DNA from: Rhizophagus irregularis
Lineage: Eukaryota > Glomeromycota > Glomeromycetes > Glomerales > Glomeraceae
Length of the DNA: 64,000 bases
NCBI RefSeq assembly: GCF_026210795.1
Contig: NC_089441.1
Location: 310,001-374,000, forward strand
Reading direction: 5' to 3'
Part shown: in pieces, positions 34,356 through 46,280 of the stretch
Layout of the letters: the number at the start of each line of letters is the position of its first letter
Numbering within the stretch: the stretch's first letter is position 1
Position numbers and translations under genes: made by a program
Notes under the pieces: generated by a model
The model's database searches: none
What the model was told of the DNA's origin: nothing
The model's input: the letters and a program-made list of their open reading frames with translations, nothing else

Positions 34356-37300
34356 CTTTAAAAATAAAAATAAAATTATATTAAAATTAAATTTATTAAA
34401 AATTTAATATTAAATATATTAATCACACTTACTCTAAATAAAATTGTAAAATTTTGATATAAGTAAATAATTAATTTAAATTTTATATTAATATAATAGA
34501 ATTAAATGAATAACTTACTCCCTATATTATTGAATAAATAATTATTTAAATAAAGAATTTAGTTAGTTTATATTATATGTAAAATATTATATAAATATAA
34601 TAAATTACTTACGATCTAAAATATTTGAATAATTTTTTAAATAAAGAATTTAGTTAGGTTAAATTATATGTAAATATTATATAAATAGAATTTTTCTAAG
34701 GGGAGTAATGATCCCAGTGACTGAAATTATGATGATCGACCGGCATTAAAAAAATATAGTGCCGGTAAAAATGATAATTCTGGCCAACGGTGATGATCAC
34801 CCCGGTAATTTAAAGTAAAAAAAATTTACCATCTAAAATATTTGAATAATTTTTTAAGTAACAAAGTTAGTTTAAATTATATGTAAATATTATATAAATA
34901 TAAAATAATTTACATGCTATATTATTAAATAAAAAATTTTTTAAATAAAGAATTTAGTTAGTTTAGATTATATAATTATATGTAAATATTATATAAATAT
35001 AATTAATTACTTACGATCTAAAATATTTGAATAAAGAATTTAGTTAGTTTAAATTATATGTAAATATAATATAAATATAATAGAACTTATAACTTACCAA
35101 CTAAAGAAAATATTTAGATAAAGAATTTAGTTAGTTTAAATTATATGTAAATATTATATAAATATAATAGAATTAAATAAATAACTTATAACTTACAAAC
35201 TAAAGAAAATATTTAAATAAATTTTAAATAAAGAACTTAGTTAGTTTAAATTATAAATAAATATTATATAAATATAATAAATTACTTACGATCTAAAATA
35301 TTTGAATAATTATTTAAATAAAGAATTTGGTTGGTTTAAATTATATATAAATATTATATATAAAATATAATAGAATTAAATAAATGACTTATAACTACCA
35401 ACTAAAGAATATGTATGAATAATTTTTTAAATAAAGAATTTAGTTAGTTTAAATTATATGTATATATTATATAAAATATAATAGAATTAAATAAATAACT
35501 TATAACTTACCAACTAAAGAAAATATTTGAATAATTTTTTAAATAAAGAATTTAGTTAGTTTAAATTATATGTAAATATTATATAATATAATAGAATTAA
35601 ATAAATAACTTACTCCCTATTATTAAATAAATAGTTATTTAAATAAAGAATTTAGTTAGTTTAAATTATATGTAAATATTATATAAATATAATAAATTAC
35701 TAACGATCTAAAATATTTGAATAATTTTTTAAATAAAGAATTTAGTTAGTTTAAATTATATGTATTTATATTATATAAATATAATAAACTACTTACGATC
35801 TAAAATATTTGAATAATTTTTTAAATATGAATTTAATTAGTTTAAATTATATGTAAATATTATATACTGTAAATATAATAGATTATTACTTACAATCTAA
35901 AATATTCGAATATTTTTTAAAGAATTTAGTAAGTTTAAATTATATGTAAATAATATATAAATATAATAGAATTAAATAAATAACTTACCCACTATATTAT
36001 TAAATAAATAATTTTTTAAATAAAGAATTTAGTTAGTTTATATTATATAATTATATGTAAATATTATATAAATATAATTAATTACTTACGATCTAAAATA
36101 TTTGAATAAAGAATTTAGTTAGTTTAAATTATATGTAAATATTATATAAATATAATAGAATTACTTACAATCTAAAATATTTGATGAATAAAGAATTTAG
36201 TTATTTTAAATTACTATATTGTAAATATGATATAAATATAATAAATTACTTACGACCTAAAATATTTGAATGATTTTTCAAATGAGAATTTAGTCAGTTT
36301 AAATTATATGTAAATATTATTTAAATATAATAGAATTAAATAAATAACTTACTCCCTATATTATTAAATAAATAATTTTTTAAATAAAGAATTTAGTTAG
36401 TTTAATTAAATGTAAATAATATATAAATATAATAAATTACTTACAATCTAAATTATTTGAATAATTTTTCAAATAAAGAATTTAATTAGTTTAAATTATA
36501 TGTAAATATTATATAAATATAATAGAATTAAATAAATAACTTACTCCCTATATTATTAAATAAATAATTTTTTAAATAAAGAATTTAGTTAGTTTAAATT
36601 ACATAATTATATGTAAATATTATATAAATATAATTAATTACTTACAATCTAAGATATTTGAATTAAAATAATTTAAGAATTTAGTTAATTTAAATTATAT
36701 GTAAATATTATAAATAACAAAAATTTACCTTCTAAAATATTTGAATAATTTTTAAATAAAGAATTTAATTAGTTTAAATTATATGTAATTATTATATAAA
36801 TATAACAGAAATTTACCTTCTAAAATATTTGAATAAAGAATTTAATTAGTTTAAATTGTATATATGTAATTATTATATAAATATAATAGAATTAAATAAA
36901 TAACTTACTTTCTATATTATTGAATGAACAATTTTTTTAAATAAAGAATTTAGTTAGCTTAATTATATGTAAATATTATATAAATATAATAGAATTAATA
37001 GAATTAAATAAATAACTTACTCCCTATATTATTAAATAAATAATTTAGTTAGTTTAATTATATGTAAATATTATATAATTTTAATAGAATTAAATAAATA
37101 ACTTACTCTCTATATTATTAAACAAATAATTTTTTAAATAAAGAATTTAGTTAGTTTAAATTAAATGTAAATATTATATAAATATGATAAATTACTTACA
37201 ATCTAAAATATTTGAATAATTTTTTAAATAAAGAATTTAATTAGTTTAAATTAAATGTAAATATTATAAATATGATAAATTACTTACGATCTAAAATATT

Positions 37301-37700
37301 TGAATAATTTTTTTAAATAAAGAATTTAGTTAGTTTAAATTATATGTAAATATTATTTAAATATAATAGAATTAAATAAATAACTTACACCCTGTAGCAT
37401 TATTAATTAGCAATAATTTTGAAGTAAAGTTATTATAATCAATTAATAAAATACTATAATTGTAAATAAAAATTAAAAAAATGCAGCAACTTACAATCTA
37501 ATTATTTAAATAAATAACAAATAATATTATTAGTTTAAAATTTATATGTTTTTAAATTAATATAAAATTAAATACTTACTTTCTATAATATTAGTAATTA
37601 TTAAACAATTATATTAATGGAAAATTTAATTATTTGAGATATCGTATAAAATACAATAAAAAATAAATGGCTATTAACTTACCAACTGTAATAATATTAA
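34356..37700 (-). repeat. Tandem mini-intron array with 33 three-base candidate microexons
   Basis: About 33 units of 79-112 bp (one enlarged by a MITE). On the minus strand each reads GTAAGT, then an AT-rich body with an ACTAACTAAATT-like branch region, then TAG, then three bases, then the next GTAAGT. Triplets by lowest coordinate: ATC 34623, 35015, 35290, 35705, 35797, 36090, 37288; ATT 35894, 36169, 36445, 36646, 37200, 37495; GGA 34519, 35614, 36353, 36545, 37021; TTG 35098, 35399, 35511, 37683; AAG 36729, 36817; AAA 36909, 37580; ATG 34830; CAT 34914; TTT 35197; TGG 35989; GTC 36254; AGA 37107; GGT 37389. The acceptor is TAG in 31 and CAG in 2; the donor is GTAAG in 27, GTAAA in 4 and altered in 2. 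The last junction before the kinase exons, at 34433, has one base (A). Whether these are spliced as exons is not shown by sequence alone. Confidence 0.9.
34700..34809. mobile_element. Short MITE, copy 2 of 3, inside the array
   Basis: Matches 41890-42006 in the same orientation (TGACTGAAATTATGA then CTGGCCAACGGTGATGATCA). It interrupts one mini-intron between the triplets at 34623 and 34830, lengthening that unit to 207 bp while leaving both junctions intact. Confidence 0.8.
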
Positions 37701-37784
37701 TAATAAAATTATATAGTAAAATATGATGGTTTATTTAAATTTAAATTATGTTTATAATTTATAAACTGTTAATTATTTTCTTAC

Positions 37785-37920
37785 CTTTATTTTCCTCAAT
37801 TCTTGAAACTAGTTATATTATATTGCAAATTTGTTTGGAAAAATTTTAGAATAATTTCAATTTGTATTAGATTTCTATATTCATGCTATATGCTTTACCT
37901 TTATTGTTATTTTGAGCCAT
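37785..37920 (-). CDS. First two exons of the microexon/pseudokinase gene
   Basis: Exon 1 (37920-37899, 22 nt) encodes MAQNNNK plus one base and ends at GTAAAG. Its homolog at 15334-15313 has the same length. Exon 2 ends at 37785 with GTAAGA. Its acceptor is either at 37809 (24-nt exon, adding VSRIEENK and keeping phase 1) or at 37802 (17-nt exon, giving phase 0). Phase 1 plus the array plus the one-base step at 34433 reads into the pseudokinase frame but meets a TAG formed by the ATT and AGA triplets (37200/37107). Phase 0 leaves all triplets open as a hydrophobic stretch but needs a 5-nt last microexon with a weaker GTGTGA donor. Confidence 0.6.
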
Positions 37921-38319
37921 TACTAGATAATTTTATTGGAATTATTCCTAAAAAAAAATAGGATAAGTACAATTAAACGTTTAAACGCCTTTATTCGAGT
38001 ATATATAATTGTTTGTGTATGCAAAATGCAGATGCCAAGTTTGTGTAATATTATTTATGCAAAATGCAGATGCATAATTTTCAGGTTTTAGTTCCGGACT
38101 TAATTAATTAGATAACAGGATTACAGGAACCGTCGAAGCGTCCGAATTGTCGATCAACATTATAACTAACTAAATTATAAAAATACAACTAGATTGAAAC
38201 GGATAGAAATATTAAGCAAATTTCGAGATTGGATTGCAAAATTAAGATCTGTTGTGTTACGAAAAATGAACGAAAGGGGTCAAGAGTTCAAGAGTTGGGT
38301 GAAGTAGCAGAAATACTTA

Positions 38320-38640
38320 GCCTGGAGACGGATAATTAAGTTTTATACGAAGAGATTGGTAAACATTATGAACAAATATGTACAAAACTATTAGTCAATG
38401 TTTTAAAAGACTTTGACTTGACAATATCAGATTTTGATCCCTGCTGCTCGTGTATGATTAAAGTATTCCCGAATTTCACTATAAAAAAACAACTCTCAAA
38501 GATATGCCATATGCTCAAGTAGAGTTGGCCCAGACAACCTTTCCTGAAACATGGCAGATTACAAAAAACCATTGGAAAAAGCTTTGAATGTCATAGGAAT
38601 TTGGAAAAAGGAGTTTTTAATTAGAGCGAGTTAAACTTCG
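38320..38640 (+). pseudogene. Coding fragment of unknown family
   Basis: Plus-strand sequence reads EEIGKHYEQICTKLL then DFDLTISDFDPCC. After a frame change near 38480 it continues LAQTTFPETWQITK and HWKKALNVIG, ending at a stop. Composition is coding-like but at least one frameshift is present and no start is evident. Not identified. Confidence 0.35.
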
Positions 38641-38924
38641 TTTCTGCATTCCTGTGTTAAAAAATACTCGGAATGACATACTATTCGTCGGCCTTTAAAA
38701 TAATATTTACTACATGCTTAAGATCCAGACGGCATAAGGAGAAATCAATAATTCCTTTTCCCGAGCTGTAATTGCTAATTATTTGGTATTATTTAACTCG
38801 CTCAATTTGCTTTTCCTTTGGTATTTGTAATAGTATTTGCCAGAAAAATTCCGTTGGAAACAATTAAATAATATTGCGTTTGGCTTTATTGAAAATTTGA
38901 AACGCCAGCTAGCTAGATAGGTAA

Positions 38925-39075
38925 TATACTATACGGTTACGGTACATTTCGCCGAAAGGACGTAATAGGGCCAACATTATGCAGAGTTATAAATAACTCA
39001 GGCCAGAGATTATTTTTCGGCGAAATGGCTTTCGGCGAAATGTCCCGATATCGTAATAGGTTACGGTGTAATATA
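38925..39075. mobile_element. Possible MITE with TTTCGCCGAAA ends
   Basis: ACATTTCGCCGAAAG near 38944-38960 is mirrored by CTTTCGGCGAAATGT at 39029-39044. Flanking ACGGTTACGGTA and AGGTTACGGTGTAATAT extend the partial inverted similarity. An internal TTTTCGGCGAAATGG adds a third copy of the motif. No clear target duplication found. Confidence 0.4.
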
Positions 39076-40019
39076 CATGCTTTTTTGCGTAATAAAGAAA
39101 AAAAAAAGGATTTATTTGTAAATAAAATTATTTTAATTTCTAATCAATTATGGCGTAAATTTTTCTTTTTGCTTCATTTTTATATGCAATAATAATATAG
39201 TATTAACACTTTTTAGAACTTTATTATGTTTCTGTAATAAAATATCAAAAATAAATTTAGAAACTTTTTTTTAACCAAGGTTGCTAGTAGCACTTTTCTA
39301 ATTATTAAAATAGATTTAAAATAGATTATAAAAATAAAAATTATGACCATATAAAACCGTTTCCAATACGTAAAATTAAAAAAAAATAATTTTATATTCA
39401 CTACTAATGACACTAAAGTACCAATTAAAATTCATCATAAATATTTGATTTATTTTAAGTAAATGATACCATTATCAATATATCTAAAAAAAATCATGAT
39501 AAAAACATTTAAGGTGCAAATAAAAATGCAAATAAAATTAGAATATAAATTACCTTAAAGTAATTTAAAATATTTCTGGTGAAATAAGTCAAATGTTGAT
39601 TTAGAAAACTGTTTGTCAATTGATCATTATTCAATATGATAATTATTTAGAAAAAGATTTCTTATTAAATGTATATTATGACATAGTTATTATTGTAAGA
39701 ATCTTTCCAATTTTACGTCTATCTCCAAATACAAAATTCCTGTAAAAAATTCATATGTAATTTCTGTAAAAACTACATGAATATTATGCGTTTATGAAAA
39801 AATGTGAATACGATACATTCACGGAAATCATATACGGATAAATTTTTTATACATTTGTTATTAAATTTAATTCGCCATTACAAATCAATATAAATTCAAC
39901 AATTTCTTGAAAAGTTGGAGCTTAAAATTTTGTTATATAGACGAATCTTTTGTACAGTTTCTTCATCTGTAAACTAAAAAAAAATAAGTATTAGATATGA
40001 AACAAGAGTTGAATTTTGT

Positions 40020-40545
40020 ACAAAATCTCATTTTAATTTTAATATATGCTACTAACTTTCATTTTGTAAATCATCCTTTTTAATAAGTGGAGCCAAATAT
40101 TTTTCAGGAGATTTAGCCATAAAATTTGTACAGACCTAATATAAAGAACTAGATTGTTTCCTAGCCATTAAAAATTTATTTTAATAGAATCTGATTTAAT
40201 TATAATAAAAATTTAGTTGTATTCATTGAAATTATTATTGGAGGATATAATCTTTTAGAATGGAAATCATCTGGTGGATATTGTAAAACCAAAGATAGTT
40301 TCATATTTTCTTTTAAAAGTATGAATAATTTTAAAAGAGAATATGAATTATGCATTATATTTTCATGCTGAATATGGACCCGCATTTGGTATGGATGATA
40401 TTAATATAAATGATGATGATTCATAAGAATATGCCAATTTTTTGAGTATACAACGATATTATGAAAAAAAAAATAAGGGATACAGAAGATTTTTCAATAA
40501 AAGATTATGAAGTATTTCAAATCATAAAGAAAAATAATAAATAAA
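40020..40545. pseudogene. Fragments of BTB-TLDc genes in opposite orientations
   Basis: On the minus strand near 40140-40060 a short piece reads FMAKSPEKYLAPLIKKDDLQ, as in the linker after a BTB domain. On the plus strand 40190-40545 carries TLDc-like sequence in shifting frames: EIIIGGYN, then SGGYCKTKDSFIFSFKS, then GPAFGMDDININ and KDYEVFQIIKKN. BTB-TLDc proteins form a large family in these fungi. Stops and frameshifts make both pieces non-functional. Confidence 0.55.
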
Positions 40546-40859
40546 ATAATTGATGTTTGAATCGATACATACAGTAATAATATTGTATGTGGGTCGTCAA
40601 ATCAAAATATTTACATACAAGCTTATTTTTGGTATAATAAAAATCCTATGTTTAACGATACTTTATGAAATCTAATTTAGGGTTTATCTATTCTGTCTCT
40701 TTTATTTTAACTAGGAAACGGGAACCGTTAGAGAAAAACTATCTTATTGGGTGACAATCACGTGGCGGATAGAGAAATTCACGTGATCGATTTTTTTTTC
40801 ATAGTGCGTAGACATATATTGTCCTTATCTTCGCTCCGGACAATAAATATTAAAGTATG

Positions 40860-41660
40860 AGGTACGTTATCACATAAATTTACGATACTTTTTGGGAGTA
40901 AATCCATATTTGCTTCCTCTTAATAATAATTTAAATTTATATAGTAAATATAATTCTCTAAGCAAATTTGCTTTTAATATCATTTATATCAATCCATCTT
41001 GAAATTAAAGATGCAATATTTAAATTAACGATTCAATATTTAATAATTCCATCAGTGTTTCTATATCTAGGAAGTAAAATATTATCATTTGGTTCACTAT
41101 TAGGATTTAAATAGGCTCCAATAACTCTTTATAAAGTTGACGGTTTAAAAGTTTTTTATAAGGTCGAACTTTTTGAAAGAAATCTTCAGATGAAAAACTA
41201 AAAAAATCTTACTAAAGGTAAGCAATATTGCAAAGTATTTCCCATCATAATGAAATCAACATTTGACCAAGTTGTAGTATCTGGAAGAAGAGTAGGATTT
41301 TTTTCAAATCTCCATTTTAATACATGTTCCCAAATTTCAATTTCTTTCATCTGTAAATCATCTCTTTTAATGAGCGATATCAAAGATTTTTCATGTAGAG
41401 AGGTAAAATCAAGTGATTAAATACTTTTTCAGGAGATTTAGCCATAAACTTTGTACAATAATATTGTTGAAGTACTAATAAATGATTAGATTGTAAACTT
41501 GTTCGATAAATATGTCAGATTTATTTTCAATTAAATATTCCCGCAAATAATCAAATAGTTTTTGTAGAATAAGTTGATCAGCAGCAATCAAAATTTTTGA
41601 AATTTCAAAAGGTTCTTGCTCGTTTAAAGAAATGACGCCACCATAAATATAATTATTTTA
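40860..41660 (-). pseudogene. BTB-BACK-TLDc pseudogene
   Basis: On the minus strand, about 41640-41500 gives AADQLILQKLFDYLREYLIE (end of a BTB domain). 41383-41198 gives KRDDLQMKEIEIWEHVLKWR, as in the following linker. About 41170-40900 gives QKVRPYKKLL and LLRGSKYGFTPKKY of a TLDc start. Several stops and frameshifts separate these blocks, and the TLDc end is absent here. The order is collinear with intact family members. Confidence 0.6.
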
Positions 41661-41889
41661 AAAAAAAAAAAATTATGAAAATTTTCTGATGAAATATTTG
41701 ACAATTTAATGTGAACCAAGACATCATTATCATTTTTTTTGTTGGAGGATAAAAAATGGAAAACTGTAATAAAAAATAATTATATGTACACGAAATATTT
41801 TTACGTTTGGGTCCTCACCAACTTTAATAGTAACATATATTTAATTAAGAAATTTTTTATTAAAATTTATTTTAAGAATTTTTCTAACT
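41661..41889. other. Spacer
   Basis: AT-rich; may include a remnant of the BTB N-terminal exon. Nothing else supported. Confidence 0.3.
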
Positions 41890-42006
41890 ATCACTGGGGT
41901 GATGATCACCGGTGACTGAAATTATGACGATCGACCAGCATTAAAAAAATACAGTGCCGATAAAAATTGATAATTCTGGCCAACGGTGATGATCACCCCG
42001 GTGATT
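41890..42006. mobile_element. Short MITE, copy 3 of 3
   Basis: Begins ATCACTGGGGTGATGATCAC and ends GATGATCACCCCGGTGATT. It is the best preserved of the three copies, and its termini form a near-perfect inverted repeat of about 20 bp. Confidence 0.85.
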
Positions 42007-42439
42007 GAAGTAAAAAACTTTATTTTAAAATAAATAAATAAATAATTTATTCAATTTATCCATTACAATAGGATAATTTTTTTTATCTGGAAATTAAATT
42101 ATTATAAATCAATATATACTGTATATAAAATTGGCATTTACTGCGCACTGTTCATCATTATTTGTTGTTATATTCTACTTGTAAATTCTTATTGATAAAT
42201 GTACAATAGAGAAATTTAAGTAGATATTTTATTTAATCTTATTCATAAACTTTTCGTCGCAAATTTTTTCGGTCGGCGCAGCAAAAAATTTAGCACGTGG
42301 CTGGTAGTAACGGAAAGTTCAGCGAGGAACCAATCAAACAAGTTGCCGCAAACAAATTTATCCGAAGGTTGGGATCAGCCATATCCGCAACAAATCACGT
42401 GACTTGATTACGACGATAGGAACCTTATTCTCAAGTGTC

Positions 42440-42985
42440 ATGCTCGCATGAAAAAAAATTTTCGAGAAACAAATAAAAGGTCTCCTAATGGATCTCGGTA
42501 TGGATTTTCGAGGAATTTGACTGGACAAAAGCACCGCCGAACCAACCGAGCCGCTATTACGGACGACTTGCTTTATGCTTCGTGTTCATATGGAGTTACG
42601 GCTAGTCTAGTTTCTTGGGGATACATACTAATAATTTTTGTTTTTGTAGGACGAATGGGGTTGCGGGTGTTTGACATTGGAAGAGGGGTGAATATCGCAT
42701 AAACAAGTGGAGAACTTTTGTTAAGGATAGGAACCACTTCCGTACAACGGGGAGCACTTGTAATCTTAGTTAGATTAGTTAGTTAGAAGTTAGAAAGTTA
42801 GGAAGTTAGGGAGTTTATAGGGTTTGTTTTAGGTTTGTTTTGTGATTTTGTTTTTTGTTTTGGTTTAATAGAATAGATTGATTTGTTATCATATCGTGTT
42901 GGCACGTATGCTCCTAGGTGTTTCTGTGTTTAGATGTCTATCCTAATTCTAATAAAGAAATGCGTTACAAATTTTTAAAAAAAAA
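42440..42985 (+). mobile_element. LINE/SINE-like 3' end
   Basis: A GC-richer segment (42448-42702, 84-residue open frame rich in Arg, ending GRGVNIA) is followed by TTAGTTAG repeats, a T-rich stretch, AATAAAG at 42951-42957 and an A-rich tail. The last roughly 130 bp resemble the tail at 31290-31435. The open frame may be part of the retroelement or host sequence; no reverse transcriptase motif is visible. Confidence 0.4.
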
Positions 42986-43689
42986 TATTATTCATAAACT
43001 TTTATTTGACAGTTAATAAATACTATATGTTATGATATTTCAACGTTTATCTGCAGATTTTTTTTTTTGAAAAAAAAAAATTAAGGCCATTATTCCAAAA
43101 AAGGATATTTTTTATGCCGATCATTTAATTTTGGCCAGAATTCCGAAAAAAAAATTTTGTCAAAATTTAAGCAGGGGCGAGATATACATTTATTCAAAAA
43201 TTAAATTAATTATTGATAAGAAATTACGTGACGTTTAATGGTGTTATACCAATTAACCATCTCTTTTTTTTTTATAATAATTTAATTTTTTTATTTTTAT
43301 TTTTTTTTTTACTTGGCAGTTTCCGTAGTACATCACTCTTTGTTAACCCAAATTTAGTATTTTACTTTTTTTTACGCCATTTAAATAAAAAATCAATTTT
43401 TTTTTTTACGCCATTTAATAGAAAAAAATTAAGGTTTTGACGTTTTTGGTAACTCAAAATAAAATAATCGAATGATACTGTGATTGTCTTTACGTTTTCG
43501 TAGTTGCATCATTGCATTGTTTTTTTGCCATTTATAAAAAAAAATTTAATTATGTCATATTTTCTTTGTATTTTTTTTTTTACGCCATTTTCCAAATTTA
43601 GTATTGTATTGTTTATATTTAAAATTAAGTTATTATTCTATCGTTCAGACGTTCATTCGTTCTATCGTTTTAAAATTTTAATATTTTTA
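42986..43689. other. Upstream region with TTTTTACGCCATTT repeats
   Basis: Several copies of TTTTTACGCCATTTAA-like sequence lie at about 43370-43590, separated by 20-150 bp. They contribute the Phe-rich N-terminal extension of an open frame that begins at 43504. That extension is considered non-coding. Confidence 0.5.
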
Positions 43690-46280
43690 ATGGAAATTCT
43701 TGGTTTTAGAGATTTGACTGCTGGGAAAAAAATCATTGCAGAAAATTTTGCAAATTGGACCAGTGGAAATGAAATAATTGATAATTTCATTCGAGAAAAG
43801 CAATTAAATTACGACGGTTCAGTTAAAGCAGTATTTGAATGGATACCATATAATGAGTTTATTGATATTAAAGAAATAGGAAAAAATTGTTTTTTTACAG
43901 CAATATGGAAGGAAGGTCCGTTATTTTATTATAAAAATGAAAATGAATGGACAAAAACTTCGTATGAAGTTGTTACATTAAAATTTTTATACGGCTTACA
44001 AAATATAACTGACGAACTTATTAATAACGTTGAAACATATTTAAAAAGTGATGTAATCTTTGGAATATCTCAAAATCCAGATACAAAAGTTTATCTTTTA
44101 GTTTTCAATGTTAAATATTTTAACTGTTATTGCGAAAAATGTGGCAATGAATACGATAGTAGAGAATATAAATGGTGTAAACAATGTCAAACAAACCAAT
44201 TAAAAAATGATTTTACAAATTGGACCAGTAGAAATTTGAAACTTGATTATTTTATTCAAAAAATGCAATTAAAAATAAATAATTATGATGATACTATATT
44301 TGAATGGATACCATACAACGAATTTATCATTATTAAAGAATTAGAAAATTATACTTTAACTATTTGGAAGAAGGGTCCATTATATTATAATACTAATGAT
44401 GAAAAATTAGTAAGAAAATCATATGAAAGAGTTTATTTAAAATTTTTATATGTAAATTCACAAGAAATTACTGACGAATTTTCAAAAAATGAGGTATTAA
44501 TATTTTCTATATATTTAAATCCAAATATCAAATTTAATATTAATATTAATTTTTTCATATTTTAATATTTTAATAGATTGAATCATACTTAAAAAATGAT
44601 GTAATCTTTGGAATATCTCAAAATCCGGATACAAAAGTTTATATTTTAGTTTTTAATAATAAATGTTTTGATCATTATTGTGAAAAATGTGATAATGAAT
44701 ACGATGATAAAAAGTATAAGTGGTGTAAACAATGTCAGATAAATCAATTAAAATATAATTTTACAAATTGGACTAGTGGAAATATAAAATTTTATGATTT
44801 TATTACAAAAATGCAATTAAAAATTAATAGTCGTCACGATAAGATATTTGAATGGATACCATACAATGAGTTTATCATTATTAAAGAGTCGGAAAAATAT
44901 ACTTTGGCAATATGGGAGAAGGATAATACTAATGATAAAAAATTCGTAAGAAAATCACGTGAAAGAGTTCATTTAAAGTATCTATACAATTCACAAGAAA
45001 TTACTACCGAATTTTCTAATGAGGTATTTGATATTTTTCTTTATATTTAAATCAAATATCAAAATTTAATATTAATTTTTTCCATATATTGATAGGTTGA
45101 ATCATATTTAAAAAATGATGTTATCTTTGGAATATCTCAAAATCCAGATACGGAAGTTTATCTTTTAGTTTTCAATGATGAATATTTTAAATATTATTGT
45201 GAAAAATGTGATAGTGAATATGATAGAAAGTATATATTGTGTAAACAATGTCAAATAAATTATTTAAAAAATAATTTTGAAGACTGGACTAGTGGAAATG
45301 AGAAAGTTGATGACTTCATCCAAAAGATGCAATTAAAAATTAATGGTCGTCGTGGTGAGATATTTGAATGGATATCATACAATGAGTTTATTGAAATTAG
45401 AGAATTAGGAAATAATGTCTTAGCCACAGCAATATGGAAGGATGGTCCATTATATTATAGCAGTGTAAGAAGGAGTTATGATCGGGAAATAAATAAAAAT
45501 GTCATTTTAAAATACCTATGTAATTCACAAAATGTCAGTCAATTATTTTCAAATGAGGTATGAAACTTTTCTAATAATAATTTAACTTATTTTTTAATAC
45601 TGTAATTAATAATTTAATTATTTTTATATTTAACAGGTTATATATTCAGTTGAGAAAAATTATGGAGTAACTCAAAATCCAATTACAAAAGATTATATGT
45701 TAGTTTGTAAAATTGAATCATGTCAGACAAATCATGAAAATAAAAAAATTAATAATTTAATTCAAAAAATTAAATTAAATATTAATCATAATTCTAGTAG
45801 ATCTGACATAATGTTTGAATGGATACCATATGACCAGTTTAATGATATTAAAGAGATAGGTAAAGGTGGTTTCTCTACAGTATATTCAGCAATTCGGAAA
45901 GATGGTTTATTATATTATAAAGCTGGATGTGAAAGAAAATCAAATACAAATGTTGCTTTAAAATGTCTAAGTAATTTTGATGAGTTTATAAATGAGGTAT
46001 GAAATTTCTTTAATTTAAATATATTTAGCAAAAATAATAATTATTTACTCATATACTAATATTATTTATTAGGCTAAAGCATATCCACATCAAAATATTC
46101 TTAAAATATATGGAATATCTCAAAATCCAACTACAAAAAATTATATTATGGTTCTTGAATATGCAGAAGGTGGAGATTTCAATATTTATTTAAATAAAAA
46201 GTATGAAGTTTTTAATTGGTTTAATGGATTAAGAGTGATAGCTAATACTATTAAAGGTCTTAATACAATTCATCAGTTTA
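43690..46280 (+). CDS. Kinase-family gene with tandem N-lobe/zinc-ribbon modules
   Basis: Exons 43690-44493, 44577-45023, 45096-45557, 45637-45996 and 46073-46280 are in one frame. Four modules repeat, each with an NWTSGN-type segment, FEWIPYNEF, IKE, a degenerate glycine-loop region, AIWK-GPLYY, LKFLYNSQEITDEFSNE, then YLKNDVIFGISQNPDTKVYLL and a CEKC/CKQCQ zinc-ribbon-like pair. They are kinase N-lobes cut at the hinge, with no C-lobe. The fifth module has an intact loop (IKEIGKGGFSTVYSA), VALKCL and MVLEYAEGGDF, and enters a C-lobe that breaks near 46280. Module introns lie at the same E|V position, but the module 1/2 boundary (near 44029) has no intron. The start at 43690 is the first Met after the repeat-derived upstream sequence. 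Confidence 0.75.

Noticed and set aside
34500-37400. CRISPR array
   Set aside because: The units are 79-112 bp tandem repeats with almost no unique spacer; the only variable part is three bases. The sequence is eukaryotic with introns, and no cas-like gene is present.
34500-37400. Centromeric or plain satellite DNA
   Set aside because: Not excluded, but a plain satellite does not explain why variation concentrates in a fixed 3-base slot between acceptor and donor signals, nor why an exon 1 and kinase exons lie at its two ends in the same orientation.
38030-38075. Repeated GCAAAATGCAGATG as a possible origin or integration site
   Set aside because: Better explained as conserved upstream sequence of the microexon gene family, since it recurs at the same relative place near 15428 and near position 1.
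43504-43689. N-terminal extension of the multi-N-lobe kinase as a signal or membrane segment
   Set aside because: The Phe-rich residues derive from TTTTTACGCCATTT repeats. Similarity to sister modules starts only after the Met at 43690.
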